A stretch of DNA of 64,000 bases, from NCBI GenBank assembly GCA_003254925.1, contig QANZ01018265.1:72212-136211 (forward strand), read 5' to 3'. The notes under the pieces were generated by a model. That model ran no database searches. It was not told where the DNA came from and saw only the letters and a program-made list of their open reading frames with translations. The position numbers and the translations under genes were made by a program. The DNA is from Chamaecrista fasciculata (lineage: Eukaryota; Streptophyta; Magnoliopsida; Fabales; Fabaceae). Shown in pieces: positions 1 to 12,059 of the stretch (position 1 is its first letter; each line of letters begins with the position of its first letter).

Positions 1-1
1 C

Positions 2-265
2 TCAGCAAAAGAAGAAAGAGGGCTATCTGAGTTTCAAAGTGAAGTAGTCCAATTGGCTGCTGTTCTGAACGGCGACCACTTCTTGAGCAGTTTTCCAGAC
101 GAAATGAGCAACAAGATGAGTGTGAAGCAAGCTCACGCCTATGTTAGAGGAGCTGTTTCAAGATTCATCAGAGCTGGCAAAGAGGCCATCAATTTAGGGG
201 CAGACGAGTCTGCTATTGTAGATATGAGATCATCCCTCACAACTAGATCTTCAATTCATGACTGA
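2..265 (+). CDS. 3' end of an unrecognised protein-coding gene (partial)
   Basis: An open frame enters from the left edge (phase from base 2) and runs 87 residues to a TGA at 263-265. The 5' part lies outside the window. The visible C-terminus is mostly helical in character, with a central stretch LNGDHFLSSFPDEMSNKMSV followed by KQAHAYVRGAVSRFIRAGKE, and it ends RSSIHD. Reading-frame integrity, balanced amino-acid use and an AT-rich untranslated-looking tail after the stop support a real last exon. I do not recognise the family. The tail recalls the C-terminal helical bundles of vesicle-tethering subunits, but that is only an impression. No membrane segment, signal or catalytic motif is visible in this fragment. 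Confidence 0.6.
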   Translation, partial: SAKEERGLSEFQSEVVQLAAVLNGDHFLSSFPDEMSNKMSVKQAHAYVRGAVSRFIRAGKEAINLGADESAIVDMRSSLTTRSSIHD

Positions 266-1058
266 GAAACTCTCAGCTCAAAACTATAAATTCAGAAAAA
301 CCATAAACCAAAACAAAAAAACACAGAAACAAATAATTTACTGTAACGTGGTTGGTATCTTTGTATTTATTATTTACAGGTAATTTGGTAAATCATGTTA
401 GACTCGTGAGAGTGAAAAGCTTATAGAATGGACAGTGTCAATGTGTGTGTGTTGTGAAATGCTGCCAGTTCATGAAAAAGCTGACGTTTGGCCTTTATTA
501 TAGACTACTGGCTTATTATGGAAAGTCTAAAGATGAGAGAGTTTTATTATGGAAAGTTTTACACATTTAGCCATTGTATAATGAGAGAGTTACTTCTAAC
601 TAATTAGCAAGTAAAATGTGGAAAGGAGAGACTCGAACAATTCTCTCATCCTTCAATTATATTTCCTTTAGAAACACGGTAGATACAATTCCCATTTAAG
701 CATAATAGAGTTATTGGGTTAGTAACTACTTTCCTACTCCTTAACTATGAAATACACTGTCTAGATACAATTTTAACACCAACCAGATAAAGGACTCCGT
801 CAGATCAGATGGTTAATAAAGATACATTTCTACATAGCGTATGTCCGCTGGACAAACATTTACATTGCATTTTCCATACTCAATTCTCAAACTATAGTTG
901 GGGAAGTTGAATCGGATCAGATTATGCTCGACTACAGCAACTTCCAGTGTTAAAATTTAAAATATCGAGAAGCATAATTACCATTTACTGTATTCAGAAT
1001 TCAAGCCTCTATTGCCAGGCATCGTTCACCAAAAAAATAAAAGCATTTATCCAAAACT
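266..1058. other. Intergenic, convergent 3' ends
   Basis: AT-rich DNA between the end of the first gene (+) and the stop codon of MED30 (-). The two genes converge, so it should hold both 3' untranslated regions. I see no further gene or repeat here. Confidence 0.6.
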
Positions 1059-2570
1059 TCAGATTGAACAAGGACTTTGCCATGTGGATATATCAGTGAT
1101 GAGCTCCCTCAGTTGATCTATGAGGGTCTTCAGCTGCATGTTCTTGTTGGCAAGCTCCTATATTTATTAACCAAAACTTCAGTGGAAATTGAACACTATA
1201 ATTTTTCAAAGGCAATAATAATGTCCACATGAAAGTGCTTATTTTAGAAAGAGATGTATTTATATACAATTCTTTATATTTTTGTCATCATATTATTAAT
1301 TAAAAAACAAAACATGTGATACAATTTTTTTTTGTATGACCAAACATAGTGTGGACAATATACATGAAGTCTTTCAAAAACTAATATATCATCGAACTTA
1401 ATAGAGAAATCTAAAAAAATTTATTTATAAGGTTCCTTCGATACTGGCGATTAGTTAACATATTTTTTTTAAAAGAAAAAGTGATTTAGAAGTCCATTCG
1501 ACTAATGCTTGGGCCTAAGGCCGAAGTTGTTTAGGCTTTTATAAACAAGAGCAAGCGTAAAGATTGAGCCTTTGAGGTTTACATTACGAATTGATGATGC
1601 TTACTACAAACCTACCTTTCTTAGACGAGAGGCTCGTTCTTCTAATTTCTCAATGTCAGTTTCATCAGGAGGGCTAGCAGCTGAACCAGTGTCAAATGTT
1701 TTTGCCTATTGTAAGAAGAGCATTTATTAGTCTCACTGGAAAGAAAGGGCCTTTCAATAGAGGAATGTTTCAAAAGCTCATACCCATGTCATGTAACTGT
1801 ATGCAAATTAATAATAGGCAATACGGTGGAAAAACAAAGAAAATATGGCATCTTCTCAGCAAATACATCTAATCTATTTCCTCAAAGTCTATGACGCAAC
1901 AATATAGAAGAAAACAACTATCTTGAGGCTAATAATTAAGTTTAGCTATTTTACCCATCCGGAAATGTAAGTAAACACATTGCAATATACAAAAACTCAT
2001 TTCCAAAGACAGCAATGTACAACAATTCAGTTTAGTACAATTTATTGAACTCAATCACACACTAATTGTCTAATTCAACCACCCGCAGAAAATAATTTTC
2101 CCAACGTTCAGAGGTACACTGATGCCAAGAATCAACAAGAAATCCCTAACATTGCGAGTTTTTATAATCGATTAGGTTGTTCTAATAACAACTAGACTAA
2201 TTCAGATCGAGCATACAGATCACGATTTTACCTTCTGAGAGTTGGGAATAGCAGTGAGAATGGTCCGAAGAGCAGCGACAGAATTCTTGTAGCGAAAGCG
2301 AGCCTCTTCAAGAGCCCCTCCGGTACCGGCACCGGCACCACTCTCTGCGTGCTGGATGGAGTTATCGGAGGTGGCGTCGCCGCTAAAGGTGCCGTTTGTT
2401 AGTAAATTAGTGGACGAAGAAGAGAGGGTAGAGGTGGACCACAAGGAGGGGTTACAGAGCTCATCGTTCATGGAAGAAAGGATCTGGAAAGCGTACTCTA
2501 TGGTTTCTTCGAGGTATTTCTGGCCCTCCATTGCTAACTCTTGCGTCGTTTTGGGGTAATGTTCTTCCAT
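1059..2570 (-). CDS. MED30: Mediator complex subunit 30
   Basis: Three coding exons on the minus strand: 2570-2232, 1705-1616 and 1157-1059, with GT..AG introns, joining in phase to give 175 residues. The start is the ATG at 2570-2568, followed by [20 protein letters not shown]; the frame continues a little upstream but without another ATG. The N-terminal half carries the conserved block [36 protein letters not shown], then a variable Ser/Thr/Gly/Ala-rich linker, then [20 protein letters not shown]. Exons 2 and 3 encode a charged coiled-coil end ([14 protein letters not shown], then [20 protein letters not shown]) finishing [11 protein letters not shown]. This matches plant MED30, a head-associated subunit of the Mediator co-activator that links transcription factors to RNA polymerase II in the nucleus. 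The length is ordinary for plants. Identification rests on recognising the plant MED30 signature; I am confident. Confidence 0.93.
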
Positions 2571-3462
2571 GTTCCTACCTGCTATGAGAAAGTGATTCAG
2601 TGGCAATGTTGGGTCGAAGTTTCAGATTCAGTCTGATTATTGAGGAAAATTGTTGAGCAAATTCTGTGAAGTGCTATTGTGTAGGGAACCCTTGTTTAAT
2701 TCGAATTCTGAAACCCTAAACACCACAATGAACGTTTTAGAAACTGTGACGGAGACGGAGAAGAAAGGATGAAGAAGAAGAAGTAGACGACTAGGTTAGG
2801 ATTAGGGATTTTTTTTTGGTAATTTTCAGTTGAGTATTTGGACTATTTTTTTAGATAGATTATGGCCCAAAGAAATGATAGAGCAGAAAAAGCTTAAAAA
2901 GATTTTTTTAGGAAAATCACGTTTTGGTCCCTGAAATATAGGCCCATTTACTATTTAATCACTGAAAGAACATAATACCATATTTAGTGTCTGAAAGTTT
3001 ACCAAGGTTTACTTATTAGTCCCTCATCTGTTTACCTTTATCTTCCCTTGCAGAAGTAATGATTTGGCACATTATGTGCTTATTTGACATATTGATTGAA
3101 TGATTTGGAAACGTTAAAGTTTAAACAATGAGTAAAGGCAAATTTCACAGTGTTGTTAAATTATAAGAGTTTCAAGATATTGTAATTGCATCATGTGTGT
3201 ATTTAGTGTATATATATCTAAAATGGAAAAAAATTTAAGTAAAGTTCTTTATATCTTTGCTACGAGGTCCTTTCAATCATAAGTTTGATTTACATTATCT
3301 CTCTTCAATGATTGGTAATGCAAAAATACGTGTTTAATATTCTCTTTCTATTATAATTAATCATGCATAAAATTTTTGTCACGTGTCAAATGTTGATTGG
3401 GGAACCTTATAGCAAAGAGCCAAAGATATAAAAAAAATTTACCTAAGTCTTTCCCATTTAAA
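2571..3462. other. MED30 promoter side and repeat remnant
   Basis: The stretch just right of MED30 is its 5' untranslated region and promoter. From about 2925 to 3055 there is a degraded arm of the 'ggtccctgaaa / ttagtccct' type of inverted-repeat element common in this window, without a clear partner arm. I see no gene. Confidence 0.5.
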
Positions 3463-4088
3463 ATTATTTTTGTCTTTTTTTTTTGTCTGAACTTCATACT
3501 CATTGATGAAGAAGGCACAAAGGCCAAATATAATACAAGGCACAAAGGCCAGAGAAAGCAGAAATACAGTAAGACATACAATACATCAGTAAAAAACCAA
3601 ACTTGCCCTTATGCTAGAAACTAGAATAGGAAGAAAAGGCAACACACTTTAAGTTCTAGTCCTGAAACTAGAAGATTTACAACCTAAATCACCAGAAATA
3701 CAACATTTTTTTGAAAAAAGATGACTAAATTGAACTCTACAAGGCAACACACCTTGTCATCCTCTCTGAGGAAGATTCAAGTCATCTCTTCTGTGATTAG
3801 CTCACGTTGCAACTCCAGATCTTGTCATCCTCTCAGAGGAAGCTTCAACATCATCTTCTACATGCAGATCCGGATCTGATGACCAAAAGGAGTAGATCTT
3901 CAAAGACAAAAACACTCTCACTAGAGAGAGAAGACAACCTTCATCTAAAGAAGGATGAAACTCTTATTTAAAGAGGAGAAACACTAAAACAGAGAAAAAG
4001 AAGAGGGAGGAGGGGTTGCCGCCTCAGAAACCCTAACTGTGTCTGAGAGCTAAAGGCCTAAAATTCAAATAATTATTATTTTTGTCTT
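3463..4088 (-). mobile_element. Non-autonomous LINE-like retroposon with 14-bp target duplication
   Basis: The 14-bp sequence attatttttgtctt occurs at 3463-3476 and again at 4075-4088, bracketing about 600 bp. Just inside the left copy is a run of T, which is the poly(A) tail of an element inserted in minus orientation. Read on the minus strand the body begins near a segment like plant LINE 5' leaders (TTAGGGTTTCTGAGGCGGCA), continues through a GA/CT-rich leader, and ends in a 3' tail with the repeated phrase TTTGTGCCTT before the poly(A). No long reading frame survives. It looks like an internally deleted LINE that kept both ends, or a LINE-dependent non-coding element. Confidence 0.7.
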
Positions 4089-4154
4089 GGCTCGCCACTA
4101 TTTATAGTTGGACTCGATAGACAGATTTATTATTATTATTATTATTATTATTAA

Positions 4155-4200
4155 AGGTTAATGTATAGATTTTTTTTTTGGCCCAAGGAGGTTAATGTAT
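4155..4200. mobile_element. 22-bp poly(T) micro-insertion with 12-bp target duplication
   Basis: The 12-mer aggttaatgtat occurs at 4155-4166 and 4189-4200. Between the copies are only 22 bases: a T run followed by ggcccaagg. This is the pattern expected if reverse transcription from a poly(A) tail stopped almost at once. Confidence 0.6.
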
Positions 4201-4570
4201 CATATGAGCGGTCTTTTTTTTATGAAGAAGAAAAAATGAGAAACGGAGTATAAAAACATTAGACATCAAGACAATCGGATGTGAGGAGTCCACCCAAGTG
4301 TAATCATCACTATTCTTGACTAACCTAATACTAGACGAGGCTATGATAATACGCATATCCCATAAAATTGTAAATTTAAGTGAGGACTTTATTAACAAAA
4401 AAAAATTAACGTAAAAACATAACATACCCTTTGGTGAGCCGAATCCAAATCACCTAAATTAGTTTTACCAACAAAAAGAATAAAAGTGGTAATAATAACT
4501 TGATGTAATAAGTGTATGTATGTGAGGCAAAGATGTTGAATAGTTGAATGGATAAGGGAGGTCAGAAAAC

Positions 4571-6142
4571 ATGAGCTTGATAGGTGGTGGTTTTCTCCTC
4601 CCTAGGCTTCATTGTTGTCATCTGCCAAATCCAAAATTGAAGATCCGAAATGGAGAAAACCCTAACCCCATTCGTCTGCTCCCAAATCTCATATCTTTGG
4701 TGCTTGCTTCAACCCTAATCACACCATTACCTTCTTCCGCAATCCCCTCCCTCACTTCACAATCACAATCTCCTCCAGTTTCTCTCACCACTACTCCTTT
4801 TTCCCAATCCAAAAACTTGAAGCTTGGTCTAGAAAATGGGTACCTCACTCAATTTCATCCTCTGTTTTCTCAAATCTTCCCCCTCAATTTCCAGTTAATT
4901 ATATATATATATATATCCGAAAATATATTGTTGATTTTCTGTGTGTTGTTGTCTTGTTGGTTGCAGGAAGATTCTACCTTGCCCATCCATTAATCCAGGT
5001 TGTGTATCCACGAATCCCAAGTCTTCATCCTTCGCGTTTCCTTGGATGATTCCAGATAACTCCTTCGATAATGCAATTCAGGTTTTTGTTTCCACTAAAA
5101 TTTCCTACTATTGGTCTAGTTTGATTAGTAGATAATTCTTATTGAAATACAAGGTTTAATTTGAAAAAAATAAATCAATCTTTTTTTAAGAAATTAATTG
5201 TTAGTTTACTCAAAAGAAAAATGTATTGGTAGAATTAAAACTTTTATAATTTGTGAAGAATAATTTCTATAGTCTATTTTTTAACAAAAAAAAAATAGTA
5301 CTAGATAAAATTTCATTTTGATCTCTCATAAATATAATTTTTTTTGTTAGAGTTATTTATTATAAGCAAATTTTATATTTTTCAAAATTTATATGAAATA
5401 TTTAGAATTTTTATAAATTTTGATTGTTAATTTGAAAATAAAATTTACTCATTTATAAGTTAAAATATTACATAATTAATTAATAATATTATATTTTAAA
5501 TTATTTTAATACGACAACAAGAATATTTTTAACTTAATAGCAGACTTAAATTATGTAATATTTTAAAATCATCTTATGTATATTTTCATTATCTCAATCT
5601 ATATATGTTTTGACTTTATTTGACTGTTTCCTTTCTTTTTACTTTCAGAAATTGCGTGAAGCAATTGAGAAAACCCAGAAAAATGTGAAATTTCAGGCAG
5701 TGGAAGACACCCCATATGGTAGGCAACACTAACACAGATAATCAGTAACACTGTAACAGATTGGTGCAATGATAAGTGAACTGTACTCTAAATTGGTGTA
5801 GATATACACATGATTTTGAAAATTTTAATACTAGTGTTGTAGTGAAAGTTTTTGAAATGAGGAGTTGAGTAATGATAAAGTAGTGAATGTGCAGGGCAAT
5901 ATGTACAAGCTGAGGTAGATGGGGGATTTGGTAGGGATGTACTTGAGTTTCTGGTGAAAGGGGATGTGGTTACTTACAGATGCATGGCCACCAAAGTGAC
6001 TTATGTGTACCCTTTCACTACAGCTTTAGGAGATTCAAAGGGTCAAGAAGCAAGACTCAAGCAAATCAGTGACCAATTGGGATGGTATGCTCCAGCCTTT
6101 GATTCCACGGAAATGGAATTAGCTGGTGTTTTTGGAGATTAG
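4571..6142 (+). CDS. Thylakoid lumenal 17.9 kDa protein, chloroplast (DUF1499)
   Basis: Four coding exons, 4571-4839, 4967-5081, 5649-5718 and 5895-6142, all with GT..AG junctions and matching phases, give 233 residues. The N-terminus is a bipartite targeting sequence: a Ser/Pro/Arg-containing stromal transit part, then a hydrophobic stretch NLISLVLASTLITPLPSSAI with an Ala-rich end that fits lumenal processing. The mature part starts about KILPCPSINPGCVSTNPKSS, then DNAIQKLREAIEKTQKNVKF, EDTPYG, and GFGRDVLEFLVKGDVVTYRC, ending near QLGWYAPAFDST. These are hallmarks of the DUF1499 thylakoid lumen protein first catalogued in Arabidopsis; its molecular role is not established. The ATG at 4571 is chosen because it precedes the transit peptide. 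No breaks were seen. Confidence 0.93.
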
Positions 6143-6853
6143 ATATCTCGGAATACACTGTTCTATGCACTGTGTTTTAAAATTTCTCTATGTAGACAAA
6201 TTACTTTTTCCGATTACATGTAAACAGCATATATATTATCAACACACTTCACTCTGTAGTACTGCAGGAAATTTGAACTCTGTTTTTGGTTTTACTCTCA
6301 CTCTGAGTCTCATTCATGTGAGGCTAAATTTTAGTGCCTTTGTTCCTTGCCTTTCTTTTATATATATGTATAGCTTTAGCTTTATTCATTCCTTGATGGC
6401 CCATCATCCCTTTCACTTTCTGCTCTCAATTCTCATTCATGATGTTTTTTTTGTGTGAATCCCAAGTCAAAGCTTCACTGCTTTTACGAGAATGAGACAT
6501 GATTTAATATTTTCATACGCCATTGATGAATGCCATTCAAATTTGATAAGAAAGTCATCTTCATGGATCATAGAGGGAACACCTAGACTCCTTAACGTTT
6601 CTAATGTGTGCCTCATTATCCTGAAGATTATAATAGGATATATGTGATGTTTGAAATATCAATGAATTATTGAGAGGTAGAGACCCACCAGCGCCTAAAT
6701 ATCTATTCTATGTACTCAACAGAAAAAGATATTATTTGCTGAATGAAATATCTTGTGTTCATTTTCTATAAACCCTATATATGTATAAGCTACTCTACCT
6801 CTCACATAAACACAGAAACGAACAGAGTGAGAGAGTGAATTAAGAAGATAGAT
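6143..6853. promoter_or_regulatory. Intergenic spacer with TATA box for the MFS gene
   Basis: The left part is the 3' end of the lumenal-protein gene. A TATAAA at 6767-6772 lies about 80 bases before the ATG at 6854 and is a good candidate core promoter for the transporter gene. A purine-rich leader (gagagagtgaa) follows. Confidence 0.5.
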
Positions 6854-9808
6854 ATGGTGATGAGTGACAAGATGAAGAGAGTAATAAGGCACAAATGGCT
6901 AGTATTTGTGTGTGCGATGTGGGTAGAGTCATTTGCAGGCATGTCTTACATGTTTGGAAGCATCTCTCCCATCATAAAGTCCACCATGGGCTTCAACCAG
7001 AAGCAACTCGCTCTCCTTGCCACTGCTAAGGACTTGGGTGATAATATTGGCTATCTTGCCGGCAAACTCGCTCACTCTAATTCCCCTATTTCTCGTCTTT
7101 ATCTTGTCGGTGCCATTCACAATGTCATCGGATATTCCCTTATCTGGCTCACTGTCACCCACAGAATTCCCTATTTGCCTCTCTGGGCGGTCAGTTTTCT
7201 CTCTCTCTTTAATTATAATATCATCAACTCCTCCTTCTTCCATCAACTTTTCTGTTTTCCGCCAGGACATGCTTTTTTTGGTTTTTTTATATTAAGGGAA
7301 AATACCCAAAAAAAGTAGCCTTGTTAAAGTATTTAGGAACAAAATATAGTAATCTTTTTTTCAATCTCATCGTCCTATATCGAATGATCACGTATCTGGT
7401 GTGGGAGGGAGATGACTTCAGCTCAGCTCACAGTCTGGCACCCATCAATAATCGAGATTAACTTACATTAGTAAACATGGACAAAGCATATTTGTTTTTC
7501 TACCACCAAGATATAATAAATCTGTCTTGTTTGAAAATTCCTGAGTTTAACAGCTTTTTAGACAAGTTATTTTCTTTTTAAACAACTTTCTTCAAAAATA
7601 TCATCCAAGTCAAAATTCTTTGTTTTAGAATATTCCGTGAGATATTTTGTAGGATTGAAAAAATCATAACTTATCACAAATTTGTTAACTTAATTAGTCA
7701 TCCATTGATAATTTAAAATTTTATTTTTAAAGATATACTTATAAATTAATTTAATTCACTTAATAACTTGTATAAAGGATTTGAGTTTATATTATATTTC
7801 AATTAATAATATTAGGAAAGAGGATAAATTAATTCTAATTTAGATTTTAAAGACTACTTTTTATAATTTTACATTTCAAATATTAAAATAAGACCAAATT
7901 ATTATTTCCGAAATTTTAAGTGTGTAAAACAAGTAAACATGTAGTCCCTCTCATCCTTTTTATTGACCTGCAATAATGGAAAGGCTACCCACTTGTGTCT
8001 CTATTTATCTAAAAATTATTCTAGCGAAAATGAAGTCTTACAAATCCTGAGCCAGAAAAAATGGAAAAAGTCTTGTTGGGATATAAAAATATCTTCGAAT
8101 TTATGTCATCAAAAAGAAAATATCTCTCATCTTTTTGGTTACTTTTTAGTCTAAATTATGTCTTCTCTTTCCTTGATTTCCTTCTAAATAACGGTCAACG
8201 GATGGAATATACAGTTCCAAAAGTCAAAAACAGAGACTTAAAAGTCTGACAATACACAATAGGATCCTATTTTCTCTTTTTCTCTAAATTATAGATTAAT
8301 ACACAGTCTTTCCATTGCAAAGGATGTAATGTAAGTCCTCAAAATCGAAAATTCATGTAATTGTATTGAGTATATAACGAATTTTAAATGGAAGAAGTTA
8401 GTAAGTATAAGGCATGGTGTTTTTCCATTTGAATGACATGAACACATTACTAAGCAATTGAATCCACTACATACAGTTATGCATATTGATATACGTGGGA
8501 ACAAACGCAAACACATATTACACAACAGCGTCACTGGTATCATGCGTGAACAACTTCCCAGAAAACAGAGGAGACGTGGTGGGCATTCTGAAAGGCTTCA
8601 TGGGTCTAAGTGGTGCCATCATCACTCAAATTCTCGCCATCATTCACACTCCTGACAAAGCCTCTCTCATCTTCATCATCGCCGTGGCTCCCACCATCGT
8701 CGCTCTCTCTCTCATGTTCATCATCCGACCACTTTCCCACCACCACCATTCCACGTCATCATCCCACGACTCCTCCGGCTTCTTCTTCATCTACACCGTC
8801 TGCCTCCTCCTCGCTTCCTACCTCCTCGCTGTTTTACTCCTCGAAAATGTCGTCCACGTGGATCAGACCATCATCAGATTCCTCGGTCTCATCCTTCTTC
8901 TTCTCATACTCCTCCCTGTTTTGGTCCCCATTGCCATCGTCTTCTTCTTCGACTCAGGAAATCATGATGAAGACATCACCGTCACCCTGCTGACGTCATC
9001 AATGGCGGAAGAACAAAAGGGTGGTGGTGATTCGATTTCCTTGTTGCGATTTCAATTGGGGATGATATTTGGAGCTGTGAAGAGGCTTAGAGTGAAAGGA
9101 ATGAAGAAGAAAATAGGGGAGGATTTCACTTTGATGGAGGCGCTTGCCACGCTGGATCTTTGGCTGCTATTCGGGTCACTCATTCTCGGATCCGGGTCGG
9201 GGTTGACCATCATAAACAATATGGGTCAGATTTGCGAGTCGTTGGGAGATGACAATGCCAATCTGTATGTGTCGTTGATTAGTATTTTTAACTTCCTTGG
9301 TCGGGTTTGTGGCGGATACTTGTCTGAGGTGATCATCAGGAAATTGGCATACCCAAGGCTAGTGGCAGTGTCGGTGGTCCAATTCATGATGACAATGGGG
9401 CTATCGTATTGCGCAATGGGCCTAAGCGGGCAGCTATACGTAGTGACCGTAGTGACCGCTTTCGGCTACGGAGCTCACTGGTCAATCGCCGTGGCCGCCG
9501 TGTCGGAGCTTTTCGGGCTGAAGAATTTCGGGGCTCTATACAATTTCCTCACAATAGCTACGCCCACGGGCTCACTCATTCTCTCCGGGCTCGTGGCTAG
9601 CACCATCTACGACTACTACGCTCAGATCCAAGCCCAAACCACGGGCAATAATGACCTTCTGGTTTGCCGCGGAAACATATGCTATTCCACCACGTGTGCA
9701 ATTCTGGCAGCAGCTTGCTTATTTGCGATGCTGTTAAGCTTGATTGTCGTTCATCGCACCAAGAGGGTCTATGCCCAACTTTATGCCAACTCTCCCACTT
9801 TGTTATAG
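6854..9808 (+). CDS. Nodulin-like MFS transporter (NFD4-like)
   Basis: Two exons, 6854-7189 and 8477-9808, separated by a GT..AG intron of about 1.3 kb, encode 555 residues. Exon 1 has the nodulin-like N-terminal signature: RHKWLVFVCAMWVESFAGMS, YMFGSISPIIKSTMGFNQKQ, LALLATAKDLGDNIGYLAG. Exon 2 continues with YVGTNANTYYTTASLVSCVNNFP and the GDVVGILKGFMGLSGAI motif. The C-terminal half has LILGSGSGLTIINNMGQICE, LGRVCGGYLSEVI and FGYGAHWSIAVAAVSELFGL. About twelve hydrophobic segments are visible, with a His/Ser-rich loop (HHHHSTSSSHDSS) and a charged cytosolic loop before EDFTLMEAL. It belongs to the plant nodulin-like/NUCLEAR FUSION DEFECTIVE 4 group of the major facilitator superfamily; the substrate is not known and cannot be read from sequence. 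The frame is intact. Confidence 0.9.
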
Positions 9809-10128
9809 ACTTTGTAGTTTCTACAGATATTGATTCTTCAGAATCAGAAAAGGCTGTCGTTTTCAAGCCACCCTCTTGTATTTGGGTTTTTTTGTTTTTT
9901 TTTGGGTCTTTACTGTAAAATTGATAATTGATGGATGATCTCTGCGCTTAAAACAGCAGCAGGACCAGGACGTTTATGGTATAGCTTTTGAAAACGGACA
10001 GTTAATAATGGTAACTCTGGGTATGTTTGGTAAGATTATGATGTAAAAAGAGGGATAATGCCCTACAATTGTGGGTTTAGATTTTAGAGACTGAAGTTTA
10101 GAACTTTAGATTGATGTTTTGACAAAAA

Positions 10129-10202
10129 CGACCACAGTGGGAGTCGAACCCACGACCTTCTGATCCGAAGTCAGACGCGCTAATCCACTGCGCTATGCGG
10201 TC
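10129..10202 (-). tRNA. tRNA-Arg (anticodon TCG)
   Basis: The minus strand folds as a complete cloverleaf of 74 bases. The acceptor arms GACCGCA and TGTGGTC pair over seven positions (one G-U), with a G discriminator. The D arm contains TAGCGCAGTGGATTAGCGC, the anticodon arm is TCTGA-CTTCGGA-TCAGA giving TCG, and the T arm has GGTTCGACTCC. No intron is present. A T-rich run that could end Pol III transcription lies nearby. It is expected to decode CGA arginine codons. Confidence 0.95.
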
Positions 10203-11334
10203 CTTGATGCTACCTTCTCGTTTGTGTATTTCTTTATTTTTAACATTTATGGATAACGTGAACATGGCCTCCTGTCTCTTTTTTGGCGCTCCTAACAATG
10301 TATTATTCTCTCCTTCCAGATAAAAAAAAAAAAACAACTTATTCTCCTAAACAATTAAAAATAACGCAAATCAATTTCTCAAAAGATTTCGTTTGAATTC
10401 TTATTTAATATCATTATATACTATATAATATTTAAGTTTTTGACACATTCAAAATTCTTTTTTTAAAAAACATCATGTCAAATTATAATATAGAAAAGTT
10501 AGACAACATTTATAGTCAATCAAAGAACTGCAATTTGATAATACAGAGGAAGAACAATGTCTTGAACTAGCTAGAATAACAAATTAAAATACAAATGAGG
10601 CGGACAAAATCTGGACAAAATCACCACAAATTTTAGAGACAAAATATCTGATTTATTGAAATAAATACGAGAAGAAAGAAAACAGGGATGAAGATCAAAA
10701 AAGGATGAAGAAGAAAATGAAGATGAAGACTAGAGAAAATGAGGCGGAAAGTGGCAGCTACCGGAGCGTCTTTGTGTAGGTGAAAATTATATAAATCCAA
10801 GAGAAAACTTAATTTGATTCATGAATTTACATCGAATTAAGTAATCAGTCCCTAAATAATTAAAATATACAATTTGATCCTTAAAATATTTCAGTATTCA
10901 ACTATATGGTACTTAGTGGTGATTTAGTTTATAAATTTGAACTAATTTTATATGTTTTTGCTCATTGACTTTTTTGTTAAATTAAAATTTTTTATCTTTG
11001 AATATGTACTTTTTTTTATTTTTGAAATTAACCTAGAGACTGAATCGTTGATCATTACAATAATTTAAGGACTGTGTAGTATATTTTAATTTTCATGTAC
11101 CGATTAGTTGATTCAATATAAATTCAAGATAAAATAATAAGTTTTCTTTAAAATTAAATATCTAAACAAATATTTTTTTTTATGATTCAATTGATTTAAT
11201 TTTAATATAAGTTATTTGGACTTTTTTATGATCGAATGGAGATTCAGTTTAACTCACTAAAAATTTTTGGTGAAAAGAAGTTAACCCCCATGAAGTGTAG
11301 ACTGTAGAGTGAGGAAGTCGTGTGTTTTGTTTTG
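10203..11334. other. Intergenic with a decayed inverted-repeat element (about 10821-11128)
   Basis: No gene is visible. From about 10821 to 11128 the two ends are roughly complementary over about 50 bases (gaatttacatcgaattaagt against its partner ending attcaatataaattca), with 'agtccctaaat'-type arms, so this is an old MITE. I found no target duplication. Confidence 0.45.
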
Positions 11335-12055
11335 ACTAGGGTGACTAAAACCAATCCCATCCAATTCTAACCGATCTGAATTAATCTAAATCGAAGAAAA
11401 CCAATCAAAACGGATTTAAAGTTTGGATTGTTTCGATGGGAAATGAGAGAACCAATTAAGTTTGGTTCGATTTATTTTAAAAATGGATGGTCAACCGAAC
11501 CACCCAAAAAAATCAAAGTTATATACTTCTATAAATAAAATATTTCTTTAAATAAAATCAACCTTACCAATCAATCACATTCACTCAGCTTCTAATTAAG
11601 CCTCTAACTAATTATGCTATTTTTATTTCATTTTATTTTAGTGTTATCAATTATTATGTTTTTATGTTTTATATCATGTTAAATGTTGATATTTGTTAAG
11701 TACTGTTGTTGCCGGTGTTTCAAATTTTTTTTTCGGTACAATCAAGAGGCTCAAAAAGAGCCAAAGCACAAAGGAAAACCTAAAAACCACGGTGTTTCAA
11801 TTTTATTTTAGTGTTTTATAATTACCGTAAAGTTATGAATTTATGATAGATTTTATTATGAAATTATGAATGTTATGAAATTTTAAATTTGGGAATTAAA
11901 ATTATTATTTTTAAAATATACACAAAAATCGACTAACCGAGGATGTTCAGAATTTTCTAGATGATTTGGATGGCTATTTTGGCCATCCAATTCCATCGAT
12001 TCGGTTCAAAAGAATAGACAAACCGAGTTGAACCAAACCGATACGCACCCTTAAT
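11335..12055. mobile_element. Decayed terminal-inverted-repeat element with 'accgaacc' arms
   Basis: The left end (gggtgactaaaaccaat) and the right end (ccaaaccgataccgcaccc-like, at about 12030-12050) are approximately inverted. Both sides contain repeated gg/tt 'cggttcggtt'-type sequence. This is typical of plant hAT-related MITEs. No coding capacity remains, and a clear target duplication is not seen. Confidence 0.45.
11713..11800 (-). mobile_element. 66-bp truncated retroposon with 11-bp target duplication
   Basis: The sequence cggtgtttcaa occurs at 11713-11723 and 11790-11800. Between them are 66 bases that begin with a T run and then read ggtacaatcaagaggctc. This is a LINE-type 3' end inserted in minus orientation and almost completely 5'-truncated. 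It lies inside the older element at 11335-12055, so it is younger. Confidence 0.65.
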
Positions 12056-12059
12056 TTTG

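Noticed and set aside
3357-3624. Opposed short frames near 3.4-3.6 kb
   Set aside because: They lie in and across the retroposon with its poly(T) tract and show no domain.
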